Assembly (NCBI RefSeq): GCF_051622035.1
Contig: NC_135358.1
Span: 18,262,501-18,326,500, forward strand
From: Arctopsyche grandis
Lineage: Eukaryota > Arthropoda > Insecta > Trichoptera > Hydropsychidae
DNA length: 64,000 nt
Direction: 5' to 3'
In this document: in pieces, positions 49,795 through 62,767 of the stretch
Layout: each line of letters starts with the position of its first letter
Position numbering within the stretch: the first letter of the stretch is position 1
Translations under genes and position numbers: made by a program
The notes under the pieces: generated by a model
What the model was told of the DNA's origin: nothing
The model's input: the letters and a program-made list of their open reading frames with translations, nothing else
Database searches by the model: none

Positions 49795-52454
49795 TACATG
49801 TATCTCTTTAGAAATTATATATTAAATATACGTATATTCATATTTAATATAAGCAATATAACGATATACAATATTTCACATACATATACAGTGAAAACAG
49901 AGAGCAAATGATTTTCGAATTTTCATTACTATAATTTTTTATTAAATCTTAACGCTATTAGAAACGCAGCAAGTGGAAAATACGAGTCGCTTAAATTATT
50001 TTTAACGTATAAAGAGGCATATAATAAAAGAGTGATGTTCCATGAAAAAACCTCTTTAGAAGCAATTTTCACATAAAAATTTCTCAAAGACCTTCGTAAT
50101 GGGTTTTCTAATTACTTTTTAAAGTCATACTTTTGTACATTTATAACGTAACCTTTAAATAACAATAACATGATAAACATCTACGTTTAAACGATAAACG
50201 TTTTTAAATACATGTATCATGAATGTACGTACGTATACATATCTTTTTTTTTTAAAGAAATTTATTCATTACATACCTCTTTTACGTTTCACTTACGATT
50301 ACAATTCAGGAAAAAGTTTACCTCTTATCCAATCGTTTTCATACTTTGCCATATTGCTCATTTTAGTCATCAATATAAGTAAATGGAGCCTCCGCCATTA
50401 CGATAGAGATAAAATATCGTATAAGAAGCATTTCAGATCCGAAGATTTTTAATCTCGGTGATAGTTGGTAGTCATTAATTTTATACATAGATGGCGGTAG
50501 AAAAAAAAATATTGGTGTTTTTATTTATCATAATAATTTTATATATAAATTATAAAAGAGGTATGTTTTTAAAAAACTTTTTTTTATATTAATTGTTTTA
50601 AGCACATATATTACAAATATATAAATAAATCCGCCAAACTATAACAAATAGTTTGTTAGCGGAGAGAGCTCTCTTCAATATTTCATATTTAATACTATCT
50701 ATTCAATATTTCATATTTAATACTAGTGTAAGTAGGAGAGAAAAACGCGATTTTTTTATTTTCATCGATGTACCTAGTGGAAAACTTTCGTCGTATCGAG
50801 GGAACGCTAAATTAAAAATATCATTGATTTTAAAAAATTGCCTGTGCCTCCAACCAATCGATCGTTCTCAACAGAAATACTTTATAAGTTTATTTTTTTT
50901 AAATAGTAAATAATAAAAACTATTCTCAAAAAAAAAATGTTTTTATTTACCGTTAAAATCCGGATGAAAAACTTATGCAACCATACAATATAAGTTTTCT
51001 ATATTTATTTATTTTAATTATATATTGACATAAGAAGATATTCCAATACGCTTAAAGACATTTGCAAGTTCATATGTACATATATGGAAAAATAAAAATA
51101 AATCACTCGAGAATCATTTTATAAGAATGTTGTTGAAACGACAAATAAGAAAATTTTTATATGTAAATGTGATATTATTCGCAAACGTCCCGTTTAAAAT
51201 TCACATCAATATCAAAGGGAAGAGCGATTGGGAAAATTGCGGAAATTGAAAATGTTCAATGTATGTGAATGTGTCTGAATTAATATTGTACAATATATTA
51301 CGATTCTTTACGTATTGGCTATATACATATGAATAAAAAATTATATGAGCAGTCGACGTGATGATGCAAATTAATTGAAAATTAATATTCAAATTTCAAT
51401 GAATGCAATCACCATGTAAATAATACGCATTCATTCACTGATAAAATGGGAACATAGTGTTATTTGAATCGTCGCATCAAATGTGAGGAATTAATCACAC
51501 TTAAAATCGAAAAATTAATACACGAGTGATTTACATATATGTATAAGTATAACCACTCGTGTAGTACTGAATCGAAATAAAACATTCAAAAGCGTAATTT
51601 GAGAAGCGCGCGTATATTTTAATCGGATAGATTTTTCATTTCTCTCGGTACACTTTCGCGTGTATTTATATTCCGGACGAAAACTCCGCGAGAAAACTGA
51701 TTGATTTGTTTCCAAGTTCTGCTGTGGCAAAAGTCAATCCATCTTCATTTCCGGCGCGCTGGGATATGTCGCCGGTATTAAAAAAAGTTTTTTGTCGAAG
51801 CCTCTTAGGAGATTCGGTCGAGAAAACTTTACAATTTGCAAAAAAAAAAGAGAGTTCGAATGAAAAACGTCTCGTTTTTCCGCCAGTGATGCTAAACGTA
51901 TCACAAAAATATGTGATATTTCAACTATCTCTAACTTTGAAACTCAAAGCATCAGAATTCAAAAATTAGTAGATGTCACCAATAAATTATATAATAATAT
52001 TATAGAAAGAAGAAGGTTTGTATATTTGTTTGAATTTGATAAAATAATTCCAATTTTATGGACGTACAATATAGTATTCAAAAATTGTTAAATATTGTAT
52101 TAACGGTTTCTAATATAAAAATTTACATACGAAGTACCAAAGGTATGTATTTACATTAATATTTAAAATACAATATATGAAAATGTGTTTTTAAATTAAA
52201 TTTCCATACCTTAGTCCAATTGGGATCAAACTTATAGTCAATTCAACTGAAAAATTTAGAACCTATAACGATTGTTAGTTCAGTTGAAATAAACAAGAAA
52301 AAAAACAATTGAACATTTCTTAGTTTTCAAATAAATTTGGCATACGTAAGTAAATGAGTATGGAGAGACAATATCTAGAAGTTATCTATTATCTATTATA
52401 ATTTACCATTAGATTAAAATCCTCCTAAATAAATTTCAGACAATTATCTACATA
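49795..52454. other. AT-rich non-coding stretch
   Basis: No gene is recognised. 51590-51960 is somewhat GC-richer and holds an open frame (51706-51969, +) without recognisable features. Confidence 0.4.
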
Positions 52455-52668
52455 TGTATATAAAAATCAATGTTCGTCTGTTTGTCTGTGTCGTATGCGT
52501 TTCTATACCATTCAACCGATTGTGATGAAACTTACATGATTTATTGTGTGCATGCCCGCAATTGTGTCTGTAAAAAGAAATTGCCCAAAAACGGGAACGG
52601 GAACGGGAAACGGGAACACTTCAATAAACAGAATGAGTGGCATTAGAACGCACACCGGGTTCAGCTAG
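52455..52668 (+). mobile_element. Helitron-like element, 3' part
   Basis: It contains AATGTTCGTCTGTTTGTCTG, CAACCGATTGTGATGAAACT and a short (CGGGAA)n run at 52590-52616. It ends ACACCGGGTTCAGCTAG followed by T. The same internal order occurs on the minus strand at 56410-56700. Confidence 0.55.
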
Positions 52669-53211
52669 TTAATATTGTATAAATTTTCATTAAAAATGTA
52701 TACATACACATATAATTTACTTAATTTGCTAATACAAATAAAATATATACATATTTATGTATGTATGTACGTGTTATTTTTAATAGCTAACACTGTTCAT
52801 AGATGCGCGCGCTGTTAAATCAGATAATGAATTAATGTTTTATGAGATTCATAAAAGAGTCGTTATGGAAACATTAACCAAAAGCGAGAAGCTAAATTCA
52901 AATAGCGCCTTTGTAAATGAAATTGAGCGTCCGTACATATGTACTAGTGATACCGTTACCGGTAAACCAGTTTACCGGTAAAAGGCTCGAAAAGTAGTTC
53001 GGTAAATTATTATATTAGTTTTACCGGTAAATCAACAAAACATGTTCACCTGGTTTTATAACATTCCTTTCCTTTATTTTGTCTTCTAGCAACACTGGTC
53101 AACAAATGCTACATATGTATGTAAATATGTACATATATCCAGGAGCAAGAAATATGCAATAATGAGTATAATAAAAAAATCATTTCATTTTCATTTCGAA
53201 ATTATATAAAA
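52669..53211. other. AT-rich non-coding stretch
   Basis: A local repeat of TTTACCGGTAAA-like words lies at 52950-53035 (ACCGGTAAA three or more times on alternating strands). Nothing else is recognised. Confidence 0.4.
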
Positions 53212-53560
53212 CTAGTTGTTTTACCCGGCTTCACTCAGTATTTGTAATATAAAAGGCTTAAACTTGGCGAATCTAATAGTAAATATTCATTTGTTTTTTT
53301 ATTAAATTTATTTTAATCGAAAAAAAAAATCAACCAATCAAGTCGTCCAATGATTTCCAACCAGCTATAGTTATAAACTTACAAAGTCTCTTTCGAAATT
53401 ATATATTACATATATCAGAATCCGGTGGCTCCTCTTCCCCCCAGTCCCCCTCATCCTCATATCGTCATGGAAATTTTGACTTGTTTTCGAAGTTCCCAAC
53501 CATTTTCCAACCAACAATATTAACTTATATTAATAATTATATATTAGATTATTATGTTAG
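53212..53560 (-). mobile_element. Helitron-like element, minus orientation
   Basis: The left edge CTAGTTGTTTTACCCGGCTT is the complement of a terminus ending AAGCCGGGTAAAACAACTAG. The body (TATTTGTAATATAAA, GGCGAATCTAATAGTAAATATTC, CTCTTTCGAAATTATAT) matches 43262-43690 and the complement of 58690-58927. Confidence 0.6.
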
Positions 53561-54296
53561 CTGAAAACATTAGAGGAAAAAAGTTTATTCATATTATATC
53601 AGCAGGCAAATCGAGCGATTTGATGAAAGGGATGATATTTTTAAGAAGGCAAATAAATATCATTATACAATTTATCGGCATCACACGAGATGCGCGCCAC
53701 AGACCTCTTTAGTTCTTTATAATTATGAATTTGCTTCGCATACAAATTGTGAATTTCTAATATACATACATACATATGTACAATTGCTTATTGATTTTTG
53801 TAATTTTGTGGGGGATTTACTACACACTCAGAGAAATAACACTCAAGCCCGGAGCCTGGATACGACTAGCTGAAACCCGGAAACTCCGGATCAAAACCAA
53901 CCTAACACACACAAGAAAAAATAAAGAAATTGTGAGAAAAGAAATAACTTTTTTCCAAAAAAAATATTTAATAAATGTAGATATTTAATAAAAATGCCTT
54001 TGATTATCTGATGGCAATTCAAACAATCAGAAAGAGCTTTCTCAACAGCTGGTTCATTATGTACAAAAATTAGATCGCAACTTTTGAACGATAATTTGAA
54101 TACATTATGTTTTCTTCGCTGTTATTAAAAAAATATATTTTTTATTACTTAATAAATTAATATTATAAAGAATTCATTATTATTTCTACCATTTTTGTAG
54201 TACAAAATGAAAAGGTTTTTTTTAGATTGACAAATCCGTTAATATATCGGTAAAAAATTGTAAAATTTTTACTGAAATTACAGTAAATTTGGACGG
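53561..54296. other. AT-rich non-coding stretch
   Basis: 53990-54130 has scattered codons resembling the C-terminal AFS(S/T) region of a hAT transposase (GAAAGAGCTTTCTCAACAGC). It is too short to call firmly. Confidence 0.3.
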
Positions 54297-54570
54297 GTCT
54301 ACCTCGTTCCAACAACTTACAATATATACTATCTCAAGACTTGTTTCCCAACTTTTTCCGATTATTTCGTCGTCGAGTTTGTATATATACAAATCACATA
54401 CGAAAATGTTTTACATAGTGAAATACTTAATAGCTTAAAAATCCACGAATGATCACGATATATCTCGTATATTAAAGATATTACAAACATGTACACAGAA
54501 AACATTTTTGTATTAATGTAGTATACAAACTTTAAGCAGCCGAAAGTTGATAAAACGATTCTAGAGATAA
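54297..54570. repeat. Dispersed repeat H, copy 2
   Basis: It is homologous to the 5717-6105 insertion, with internal deletions. Confidence 0.55.
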
Positions 54571-55639
54571 TGCAAGAAAATCACTTTTCGATCGATAGTA
54601 CGAAATCTCTACGAAAATCTCTACGAAATTTTAGAAAACATCAGAAAAATAATACGAATATTTAAGAAGTCACCGGCGAAATATACATTTTTACAAGAAA
54701 TCATAATGAAAAAAGAAAATAAAAATTGAAATTATTATTGGATGTAAAAACGAGGTGCAATTCAATGGCAACTATGATAAGACGATTTATTCAAGTTTAA
54801 GAAAGAATATAATTTCAATACTGTTTCTAAGAATGAAATTGATATTTTAAAAATTTAAATTGATGTTCATACTCCCGTTGAAACCGCAATCAAAGAATAA
54901 AGCATAAATAGTGCATCTTTAATAACAACAGAAGAAGTTTATAAATATTTATCTTATATTTTATGTGTGTATTTTAGTTATGTATTAATTAAAATTATGT
55001 CTTAATTGTAATATATTACATATATAAATATAATGTAATTTATGCTTAGTACATATGTAATTACCTTTTTTTTTTAATTTTCGAATACATTCGAATATTC
55101 GAATATTGATTTACTATTCGATATTTGAATAGTTGAAGTCGACGAATATTTGGGATCCCTAGTATGTATGTACATATGAATGTTTACATGTTCGAATTTT
55201 CTTTTGTGACTTTCTTATATTCCTCAAATACATACATAGATAAAGTCATGGGTTGGTCACATCCGAATTTTTCCCATGTAACGGGATGGAATGCGTTCCA
55301 GCACCTTTTTGTCTCGGCATTTTTTATGTGTCAAACGAATATTCTATGTAATATAATTTTATCATAATCTTTTCCAATAAAAAACTTGAAAAGAAGTGAG
55401 TTCCGGCACCTTTTTTTTCAAAAAAAAGCCCTGTGTAGATGTACATATTACTGAACATGTGTATGTAGATGTATCACTGAATGTTACCGTCTATTCAAGT
55501 GTGCACCGTTCCTGGCATTTTGCTTTTTCTTTGCTAGTATACCCAACGCAAATGTATATACATATGTACATACATATATTCGATTGACGTACATGTGTGT
55601 GTAATTGATCGGAAATGGAGCAAGTTTCACATCAGTACC
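54571..55639. other. AT-rich non-coding; repeat E fragment at 55190-55275
   Basis: 55190-55275 matches repeat E (TTCTTATATTCCTCAAATACATA, AAAGTCATGGGTTGGTCACATC). No gene is recognised. Confidence 0.4.
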
Positions 55640-56110
55640 TTTAATTTATTGAAGTTAGCGCGGCGTTGCACGTCCCCAACGAACGAGCACGAAACTGGTT
55701 CACTTGTTAGCTAGCGTCTCCTAAGAAAAAATCGAAAGAAAGGGGAGTGAAAAAAAAGCGTCAGTACCTGACGTTGGAACACTTGCGTCTCCTCCTTCGC
55801 CCACCACCTTTGGTCCTCCCCAGACGTGATAAATGACTCCATCCTGGCGGCGTGAAGGAAACAAAAGCCAGGGGCGGGCAGCCGTTTATCACCCGGCAAC
55901 CAGCCGCCTCGCACCGACAAGAAATCCTCGAATTCGATATGAGCGACTCCCCGAGACAAGGAAACCACCTCGGCTATCGTCCTCGACAAGGACGCAAGGG
56001 GAAGACGAGAAGAAATCGCCCTCGCGGGACGCGAACAAACAACAACGATCAACCGGCCATTTTTTACGACATTAGTTTTGATTGAATCCAGGATGACGGC
56101 TAAGTATGGC
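55640..56110. other. GC-richer island with open frames on both strands
   Basis: Both strands are open: minus 55711-56115 (134 codons) and plus 55833-56085 in two frames. None has a recognised domain; overlapping openness follows from GC-rich composition. It could be an untranslated or coding exon of an unseen gene, or an enhancer. Confidence 0.3.
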
Positions 56111-56409
56111 ATCAATTTTATTTGCGTGTGTATATTGTAGTAATAATATAATCGGAGATCAATTTTTGGGTATTTACCTACATTTTTATTGAAAATCTAC
56201 CTTTCAACGCCCTACCGTGTACCTACACTGAGCAAAGACGAAGATTAATACGAAGAATTAAAAAAATTCTTATCATAAACTCTGTACTTTGTGAATAAAT
56301 TGAGATGAAACTGGTTTGTATATATTTTATTTATTTATCTGTGATAGGATAGTGTGTTGATTCGTCACGATACGTTTAATTGAGTTTTGGAATAATTCTT
56401 GCGTAAAAA

Positions 56410-56710
56410 AAAAACGTTATAGGTTATGAACCCCGGCATGCGTTGCAATGCCATAATAACGCATGCAATTCCCGTTCCCGTTCCCGTTCCCATTTGTCGG
56501 AAAAATGCAGGTAGCGAACACATTTGAAATTATTGCGTTGCAATGACACTCATTCCCGTTTTTCCCGTTTCCGTTCCCGTTTTTTCCCGATTTTTTTTTC
56601 ACAGTAATCTTCCCGGACATGCACACAACAAATCCTGAAAGTTTCATTGCAATCGGTTCAGTGGCTTAGCAGCCTATTCGAGACACACACACACATACAC
56701 ACAGACATTC

Positions 56711-56776
<66 letters not shown>
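56410..56776 (-). mobile_element. Helitron-like relative with hexamer repeats and (TA)n
   Basis: The minus strand reads AATGAATGTCTGTGTG, GAACCGATTGCAATGAAACTT, TGTTGTGTGCATG and several CGGGAA runs, paralleling 52455-52668. It lacks the CTAG end. A pure (TA)n tract fills 56717-56776. Confidence 0.5.
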
Positions 56777-56785
<9 letters not shown>

Positions 56786-57039
56786 TAGATTTTAATAATT
56801 CCATGAGCGTAATGTCACGTGAGTGATTTGTCGCGTGAGTGATTTATTTGCGAGTGTAACGTCCGTGAGCGAGTTGCTGCGTGACTGAAATGTCGTGCGC
56901 GTACCGTCGTTGAGTGAAAGGTCCGTGAGTGATTTGTCGCGGAACCGTATACAATATACATACCTAATATGAGCAGTTTATAAATAATGTAAAGTGGTGT
57001 TTTCTCATAACGTGATATGTAATGTTTTGTCCACATTTC

Positions 57040-57115
57040 TTCATAACGATATATTTAATATTTTGCATTTTACCATATTTAAAAACACTGGTAGCTTGTC
57101 ATTAATTTATTTATA
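57040..57115 (+). repeat. Dispersed repeat D, short fragment
   Basis: ATATATTTAATATTTTGCATTTTACC and TTTAAAAACACTGGTAGC match 16565-16760. Confidence 0.45.
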
Positions 57116-58581
57116 ATGAAAATTTAAAAAAATAAATACAAACACAATATAAAATTAATATTTTAAGTGAAGTGTCATTTTTTCAGGTAATGTAACAATG
57201 AAAAATTAACATTTTTTTATTGACACCTACATATTTTTAAGATTATAAAAGCTAAAATATTTGTATTAAGGCAATTCATAAAAACCAATGAATAATTGCA
57301 TAGTTTCTTGTCCTATTTTCATCATTAATGTTTTGGCAATATACCGATTGCACCAAAGAGACCATATATTATATGTATATCATCATTTTCATTTACTGGT
57401 GGTTAGTTAAGATTATGTTTAATTACCGGTAATTTTCAGTATTGAAAAATATTGGGAATTTTCACTTATCGTTTTTTTTACTTCTTATTATATTATTTGT
57501 TTATAAAGCTATTTTCTATTTTTTAATCACCGATGCATTCCTTGATTTGAACTATTAGAAAAAAACGTCATAGTTCATATTTAATATAAAATATAAAGAT
57601 AAAATAAAAAAAATATAACGTGATAGCAAATTGCGTGTTTTCATCTGGCATGACATATTTTTACTTTTTTTGTTATTAGCCATTATTATTTAGAGTGTAC
57701 TCACATTCACATGCTATTTATTATTTTCATTATCAGATCAAATTTATCTCTGTTGAATTTCATTTGATTAAAAAAAATAATCAAAATATTAATATTTAGA
57801 TGTAAAATTAAAATTAGAACGAATATTATTTATATACTGTACAATATATGGTGTTAATTTTCCACGTTAACGTGTCACACGTCAAATAGTGTTTTTCACA
57901 CGCTATACATACTTATATAGATCATATGTATATAGATTTGAGATTGCACGCATTATATAGTACACATATAGATCTGAGATTGCACGCAATAGTGCATATT
58001 TAATGAACAGTAGAAAAATTTTGCTAAAAAAAAAGTTGATTATGTTTCAGATGTAATATAATAACCTAAAATTCAATTCCTCAATTTTGATACATACCCT
58101 GTATCCTCAATTTAATTAACAACATATAATATTATTGGTACATTTTTATGCAAAATTTGTCGAGGAAAATTGATTATTTTGACTCACAACAATCTGATTT
58201 CCCATGGGAGCATCAAATGGTTTCACATTGGGTTCATTAAATGCCTATATATTTTTAATATTAAAATTCGTATTGACTATCTTAATTTAATGACTGTTTG
58301 ATTTTAAAGTATTTTTCTATTATATTTGATAATTACGTGAAGTATGTATTATCTACATATCGTCAGTCCGGAAGAAAAACGTCACAAGTAAAAAAAAAAC
58401 GATTTTTAAGTTTCAATTGAATACACTCAGAAAACGATCATTTTTTTCGCTAGAAAAATATCATTTGTCTAGTTCAAGTTACGGTTGACACAGGGCAATA
58501 GTTTCGTTTTTCGCCTGCAGGGAAATGTTCACAACGTATGTACAAACTTCAATCGTCTCTATTGAAAAAAAAGACGTTTGA
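57116..58581. other. AT-rich non-coding stretch
   Basis: A tandem pair of AGATTTGAGATTGCACGCA / AGATCTGAGATTGCACGCA lies at 57935-57988. No gene is recognised. Confidence 0.4.
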
Positions 58582-58689
58582 CAGCGTTTCCCACCTTTGG
58601 TACGCGTACCACTTGGTGGTACGCGAAAAAAAATCAGTAATGGCGAACATGCAGGAATGAATGATTTACAATTATTAAAATATAACTAT

Positions 58690-58927
58690 TTTTTATATCT
58701 AATATACATACATATAATTTCGAAAGAAACATTGTAAGTTTGTATCTTTGTTTGGGAACTTCGAAAACAAAATAAAATTTCCATGACCACAATTCAATTG
58801 GTTGAATATTATATTTTTTTCGATTCAAATAAATTTAATAAAAAACAAATGAATATTTACTATTAGATTCGCCATGTTTAAGCTGTTTATATTACAAATA
58901 CTGAGCGAAGCCGGGTAAAACAACTAG
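58690..58927 (+). mobile_element. Helitron-like element nested in the hAT
   Basis: It ends GCGAAGCCGGGTAAAACAAC then CTAG (58924-58927) and T. It is the reverse complement of the family at 53212. It lies just inside the left TIR of the host hAT. Confidence 0.6.
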
Positions 58928-59174
58928 TAATTAATAAAAATTATCTTAATTAGTCATCGTTGACGTCAATATGTACAGTCGATGATCTAAAATCTGGCAA
59001 TCGATACGTTTTCCTCAAATCCGGCATGGATTTTAGAGTGCAGTTTTAAATTTACCGCGTTCACGCTCCAATAAATAAATAACTTGAATTTGACACTTGA
59101 AAACAGTTCGATAATAATTTTTGATGTTGCAGATATAATTGAAAATACATATGATTAGAAAATTAGATTTTTGG

Positions 59175-59700
59175 AATTTATGTATCGAAAATGATCAAAT
59201 TGAAGTATTTGAATCTTTACATAATTGCTGATCTGAAAACAAGAGTCGTATGTCTCGAGATATACGTGAAAAAATAATTAAATATTTAATAGGACTGAAA
59301 TCGTCTTTTACGCAGTGCTTCCCCAAACCTTAAGAAGCAAACAATTTGATTTCAAACCCCTTTGATAATGAACATTTTCGGACAGCTATCAAGGAAAAGG
59401 AGAACTTGATTAAACTTTCAAATTATAGCATTTAAAAACTGTTTTCGAAATAAATACGGTTATTAATTTTTGGCCAAGTATTAGTGAATAATATGAACAG
59501 CTTTATGACAGCGCCTAAATTTCTGTTTACTAGCACTGAGCTGGTTAAGAGAGCTTTCTCTTCATATATTTTAATAAGACAAATATAGAAATTGATTGAA
59601 TCCAGCTCCAGTCTTAAGGGTAAATCTCGCATCATTTGAACCAAATTTAAAAAAAACTAAGTACAAGGATCTCATTAAATTTATTTTGTAAGGAGATTTA
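59175..59700 (+). pseudogene. hAT transposase relic (ZBED-like group)
   Basis: Successive broken frames give IREKIIKYLIGLKSSFTQCF with PKP, then NPFDNEHFR, then FTSTELVKRAFSSY. They match in order the region before and including the C-terminal dimerisation domain of ZBED/FAM200-type hAT transposases (FP.....NPF, then L..F..TYLCE.AFS). At least three stops or frameshifts lie between them. Nothing N-terminal is recognisable. Confidence 0.6.
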
Positions 59701-59928
59701 ATGAAAAGAAAACATATTATATGTACTTTGTAATTTATCAATAATATATTTACTATCAATAATAGAAGTATGACAAGATAGTAGATAAATACATATATAT
59801 TAAACTTTGAGCATATTATAATTGTGACTCCGCAAAAAAAATTTTTCCCATAAAATTTCTTACCAAAACAGATCTAAATATTGTGTGTATCCCTGTCTTC
59901 ACATTCCTTACCATACAAATACTATATA

Positions 59929-60075
59929 TAATTACTAATGCTCGGACCCTGAGGGGGCTGTTTATTGTTCAAATGTTGTAAATGCATTGTGAAAGGTTTG
60001 CCGAACCTTTTTTACATAGGATTTACAACAATTGAACAATAAACGGCACGCTTCCGGTCCTAACTCTAATAATTA
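59929..60075. mobile_element. Small palindromic element F, copy 1
   Basis: Outer ends are TAATTACTAA..GGACC and GGTCC..TAATAATTA. Inner arms 59961-59983 and 60021-60043 pair with one mismatch over 23 bp. AAAGGTTTGCCGAACCTTT forms the apex. It is related to 41224-41375. Confidence 0.65.
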
Positions 60076-60184
60076 CACTTGCAAAAAAAAATTTCATGAA
60101 ATACAATCATTTTTATATGGTGATACAATTTAGCGTTATGTACTACCAAGTGGTACGCGAGTCAAAAAAGGTTGGGAAACGCTG

Positions 60185-60639
60185 TCTTATGTGATAAGTT
60201 TTTTTTAAAAAGGAAACTTTAATCGTAGTTTAAACAGGGAAATGCAAAAAAAAACATATAAATGACAAAAATAGAGAACTAGTTTTTGAAAAGAACATAC
60301 ATATGAATGTCATAAAGTTGGGAAATCTATTGAAATACCATCGTTGACACTCTTAACTGAAATGTTTTCATTAAACTAACTTAAAGCATCCTCTCATAAT
60401 ATGTAGTTGAGGAAAGATTATTTTAATAATTCAAATATTTAGAAACATTATTTTGAAAAAAATGTCCCGGTTTTGTCACGTAACCTAAAAACATGTAAAA
60501 TGTTCTCCTTAATTTAGTGTAAAGAGATGGCAGGCTCAAACAAAATCAGGACTTCCATAATAAAATATGCAAGAAGACATCAAACATTATATACATATAT
60601 TTAGATATGTATTTGGTATGCGCGTAACTACTATGCCGC
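60185..60639. other. AT-rich non-coding stretch
   Basis: Nothing is recognised. Confidence 0.4.
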
Positions 60640-61146
60640 ACGTGCATGTGGTCCTTTAAAGTTTTTAAATAAAAATACTAGACATTTTTTAAATGAAAGT
60701 CTTGGAAGTCAAGCTATAACTTTGTTAAGAAGTGATCTTAATGCAACAACTTCTATGAAACAGTTTTCGGATTTGTTTATTTCAAAATATAATTCTATGG
60801 AAAGTGAATTCGCCGAAGTGTACACGGCCTTTTTGTTATTTTTCACTTTGCTGGTCACTGTCGCTAGTGTTGAACAAAATTTTTGTAAATAAAAATTTAT
60901 AAAAGATTATAAAAGAAATTCAGAGAGTAAACTCAGGCTCAGTGAATTAGCAGTATTGTCGATTTAACATGAAGAAACTTCGAAATTGTCTTGCAATGTT
61001 ATTGCCGAATTTGCGACTTTTATTGCGAGAAAAAAGAACATTTAAATCATGTGATAATTATTAATTTAATTTAAAAAAAACTACTAAAGAGGGGGCCTTT
61101 TGCTAACATTTGCATTTTGGGCCCAATTTTTATATTTACGCCCCTG
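60640..61146 (+). pseudogene. hAT transposase C-terminal relic and right end
   Basis: Codons spell LLVTVASVEQNFCK, a stop, then KFIKDYKRNSESKLRLSELA and VLSI. This is the decayed hAT dimerisation motif (A.AERSFS..K.IK...R..M...RL..LA.LSI). The following 61080-61146 ends ..TTTACGCCCCTG, a plausible CAGGGGCG-type terminus. The left end is not found. Confidence 0.6.
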
Positions 61147-61382
61147 ATTTTAAGACTGAAAGATGATAATATTATTTTATTGAATATAAGAAAACATTAA
61201 GCGATCCTTTAAGATGCAGCTGGAATATGATGTACAGTATATACAAACATGTACATATATTTAAGCATGTATTAAATTTCAAAATTTCGGTTACAAAAAT
61301 TCTGGATCGAATAGCTGGTACGCGCCGGTACGGCATCCCGCCACCTTTTATCGGCACCGGTATGCGACCCGCCATAAAAATT

Positions 61383-61595
61383 TCAAAAATCAAAATAGTA
61401 TAAAACTTTAATTTTTTCGAAAAGTTTTACCACTTTTTCAATATTTTTCACCCAAGCTCGATGACAAGGAGTGCTGTCAGGATCAAGGACACCACCAGGC
61501 TTTATGCGAGGTACCAGATGTGTCTTTAGCACATTTAAATATTGGTTCCCATTCATGGACCCATTAACGAAATAAATACCATTCCAGCTTCTAAA
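61383..61595 (-). pseudogene. Tc1/mariner-type transposase fragment
   Basis: A 70-codon minus-strand window encodes IYFVNGSMNGNQYLNVLKTH, then LVPRIKPGG and LDPDSTPCHRAWV. This resembles the second Asp region of Tc1/mariner DDE transposases (..F.dG..n...Y..iL...l.p....., then the QDnaPcH.a motif). There is no start codon and the N-terminus and third acidic residue are missing. A CAGTGGTGTAGTGC word on the minus strand near 61872 could be an element end. Confidence 0.5.
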
Positions 61596-61909
61596 TTAAC
61601 TTCCCTTTTCCATTTGCTTCCTTTCCCGGTAAGGTGTAGGGCTTCCACCTTCTCTTAGTCCTTACTTTTGGTACTTTAAAATCATCTTTAAAAGTACTGA
61701 CAAGGAAGAGCCTTCCGGCATGTAGCGTTTTTGACCTTAGAGTCATTAAGTAGAGTCGAAATTCATTATGTAAAAATGCATGTATTGTAAAAATTGTACC
61801 AAAAAATTTTGCAAAAAAAATTATGCAAAATCGTGCGTACCGGCAACTTAAAATTGAGCACTACACCACTGATAATATTATAAGTAAAACGTTTAGATGA
61901 AACATTTAT

Positions 61910-62330
61910 CTAAATTGCATGTTTTACATAACCTATTCGCACGCCCATTCACTTAAACGAGGTCCATAGAGCGTCCATAATTCGCCTATTATTCATATTT
62001 CGTATAAATGTAGCGCGATTTACGAATCTTTCGGCGTGGGCAGCCAAATAATGCGAGATTGATGTCGGCCATCAGTTACGTTTGTTCAATTTCTGAAAAC
62101 CGTTTCACCGTGTCGCGTCCAACGCAAACAGAACATTTCCAAATTGGACGAGGATCATCCATTATTGATATAAAAGGAGTGTAATGGCCGTGTGACAACG
62201 TCGTGAATGAATGTGTCACTCACTGTGAAAGGGATGCTCCTTAGGACGGAGCAGATTATATTCCTCAGCCATTTTTTATTTCAATAAATTTGTGTCGACA
62301 GGACGACATCACGAGTAACACAATGCGTGA
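61910..62330. other. Balanced-composition, conserved-element candidate
   Basis: GC-richer, single-copy-looking DNA lies between transposon relics and the candidate gene at the right edge. It could be a regulatory element of that gene. No ORF of note is present. Confidence 0.3.
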
Positions 62331-62638
62331 CAAATTTATAAATAAATAATATTTATAATGAATGTTAAAAATATAACAGATTAATCACACATGTCATTTA
62401 TTTTTACATAAATATATCTATTGTGTATGTGCTCAACAATTAAATGTCATATTAAAATCACGGCTAATTAGACAAATTTCTACTTTATTCTCTTAGTATA
62501 AAAGAAAATATAGCATTATGTATTTACATATGAATGTATATATATAATTGTATTGAATCTTAAGGCTCCATAAAAGATATACATAATTTCACTAAAATTA
62601 GTATTTCCTCTCAAATTATTTCTGCTTCAATCTATCCT

Positions 62639-62767
62639 CTATTTAATCATATACACCAGTTTAGTTAGCATCCACGAAGAAATTAATCTTTCTTCTTGCT
62701 GCCGGAGAACATTCTTCAATCTCACCAACCTCGTATTCTTGAATTTGAAATCATTGAAACTTTTGCC
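62639..62767 (-). CDS. Candidate terminal exon, unknown protein
   Basis: After a splice-acceptor-like ATGATTACAG on the minus strand, 43 codons are open to TAG at 62639-62641. The frame is Lys/Arg-rich with RLKNVLRQQEERLISSW. A TTTATT at 62484-62489 gives a minus-strand AATAAA ~150 nt downstream. A second frame in the same interval is also open for ~26 codons, so chance openness cannot be excluded. The protein is not recognised. Confidence 0.25.
   Translation of the reverse strand, partial: GKSFNDFKFKNTRLVRLKNVLRQQEERLISSWMLTKLVYMIK

Larger units (their letters stand above)
58582..60184 (+). mobile_element. Decayed hAT element with nested insertions
   Basis: The left end CAGCGTTTCCCACCTTTGG and the right end, read on the other strand, CAGCGTTTCCCAACC, continue into a shared GCGTACCACTTGGTRGTA segment. 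It contains hAT transposase relics (59175-59700), a Helitron-like copy (58690-58927) and palindromic element F (59929-60075). No 8-bp target duplication is evident. Confidence 0.7.

Noticed and set aside
55711..56115. 134-codon minus-strand frame as a gene
   Set aside because: Overlapping frames on the other strand are equally open and no domain is recognisable. I keep it only as a GC-rich island.
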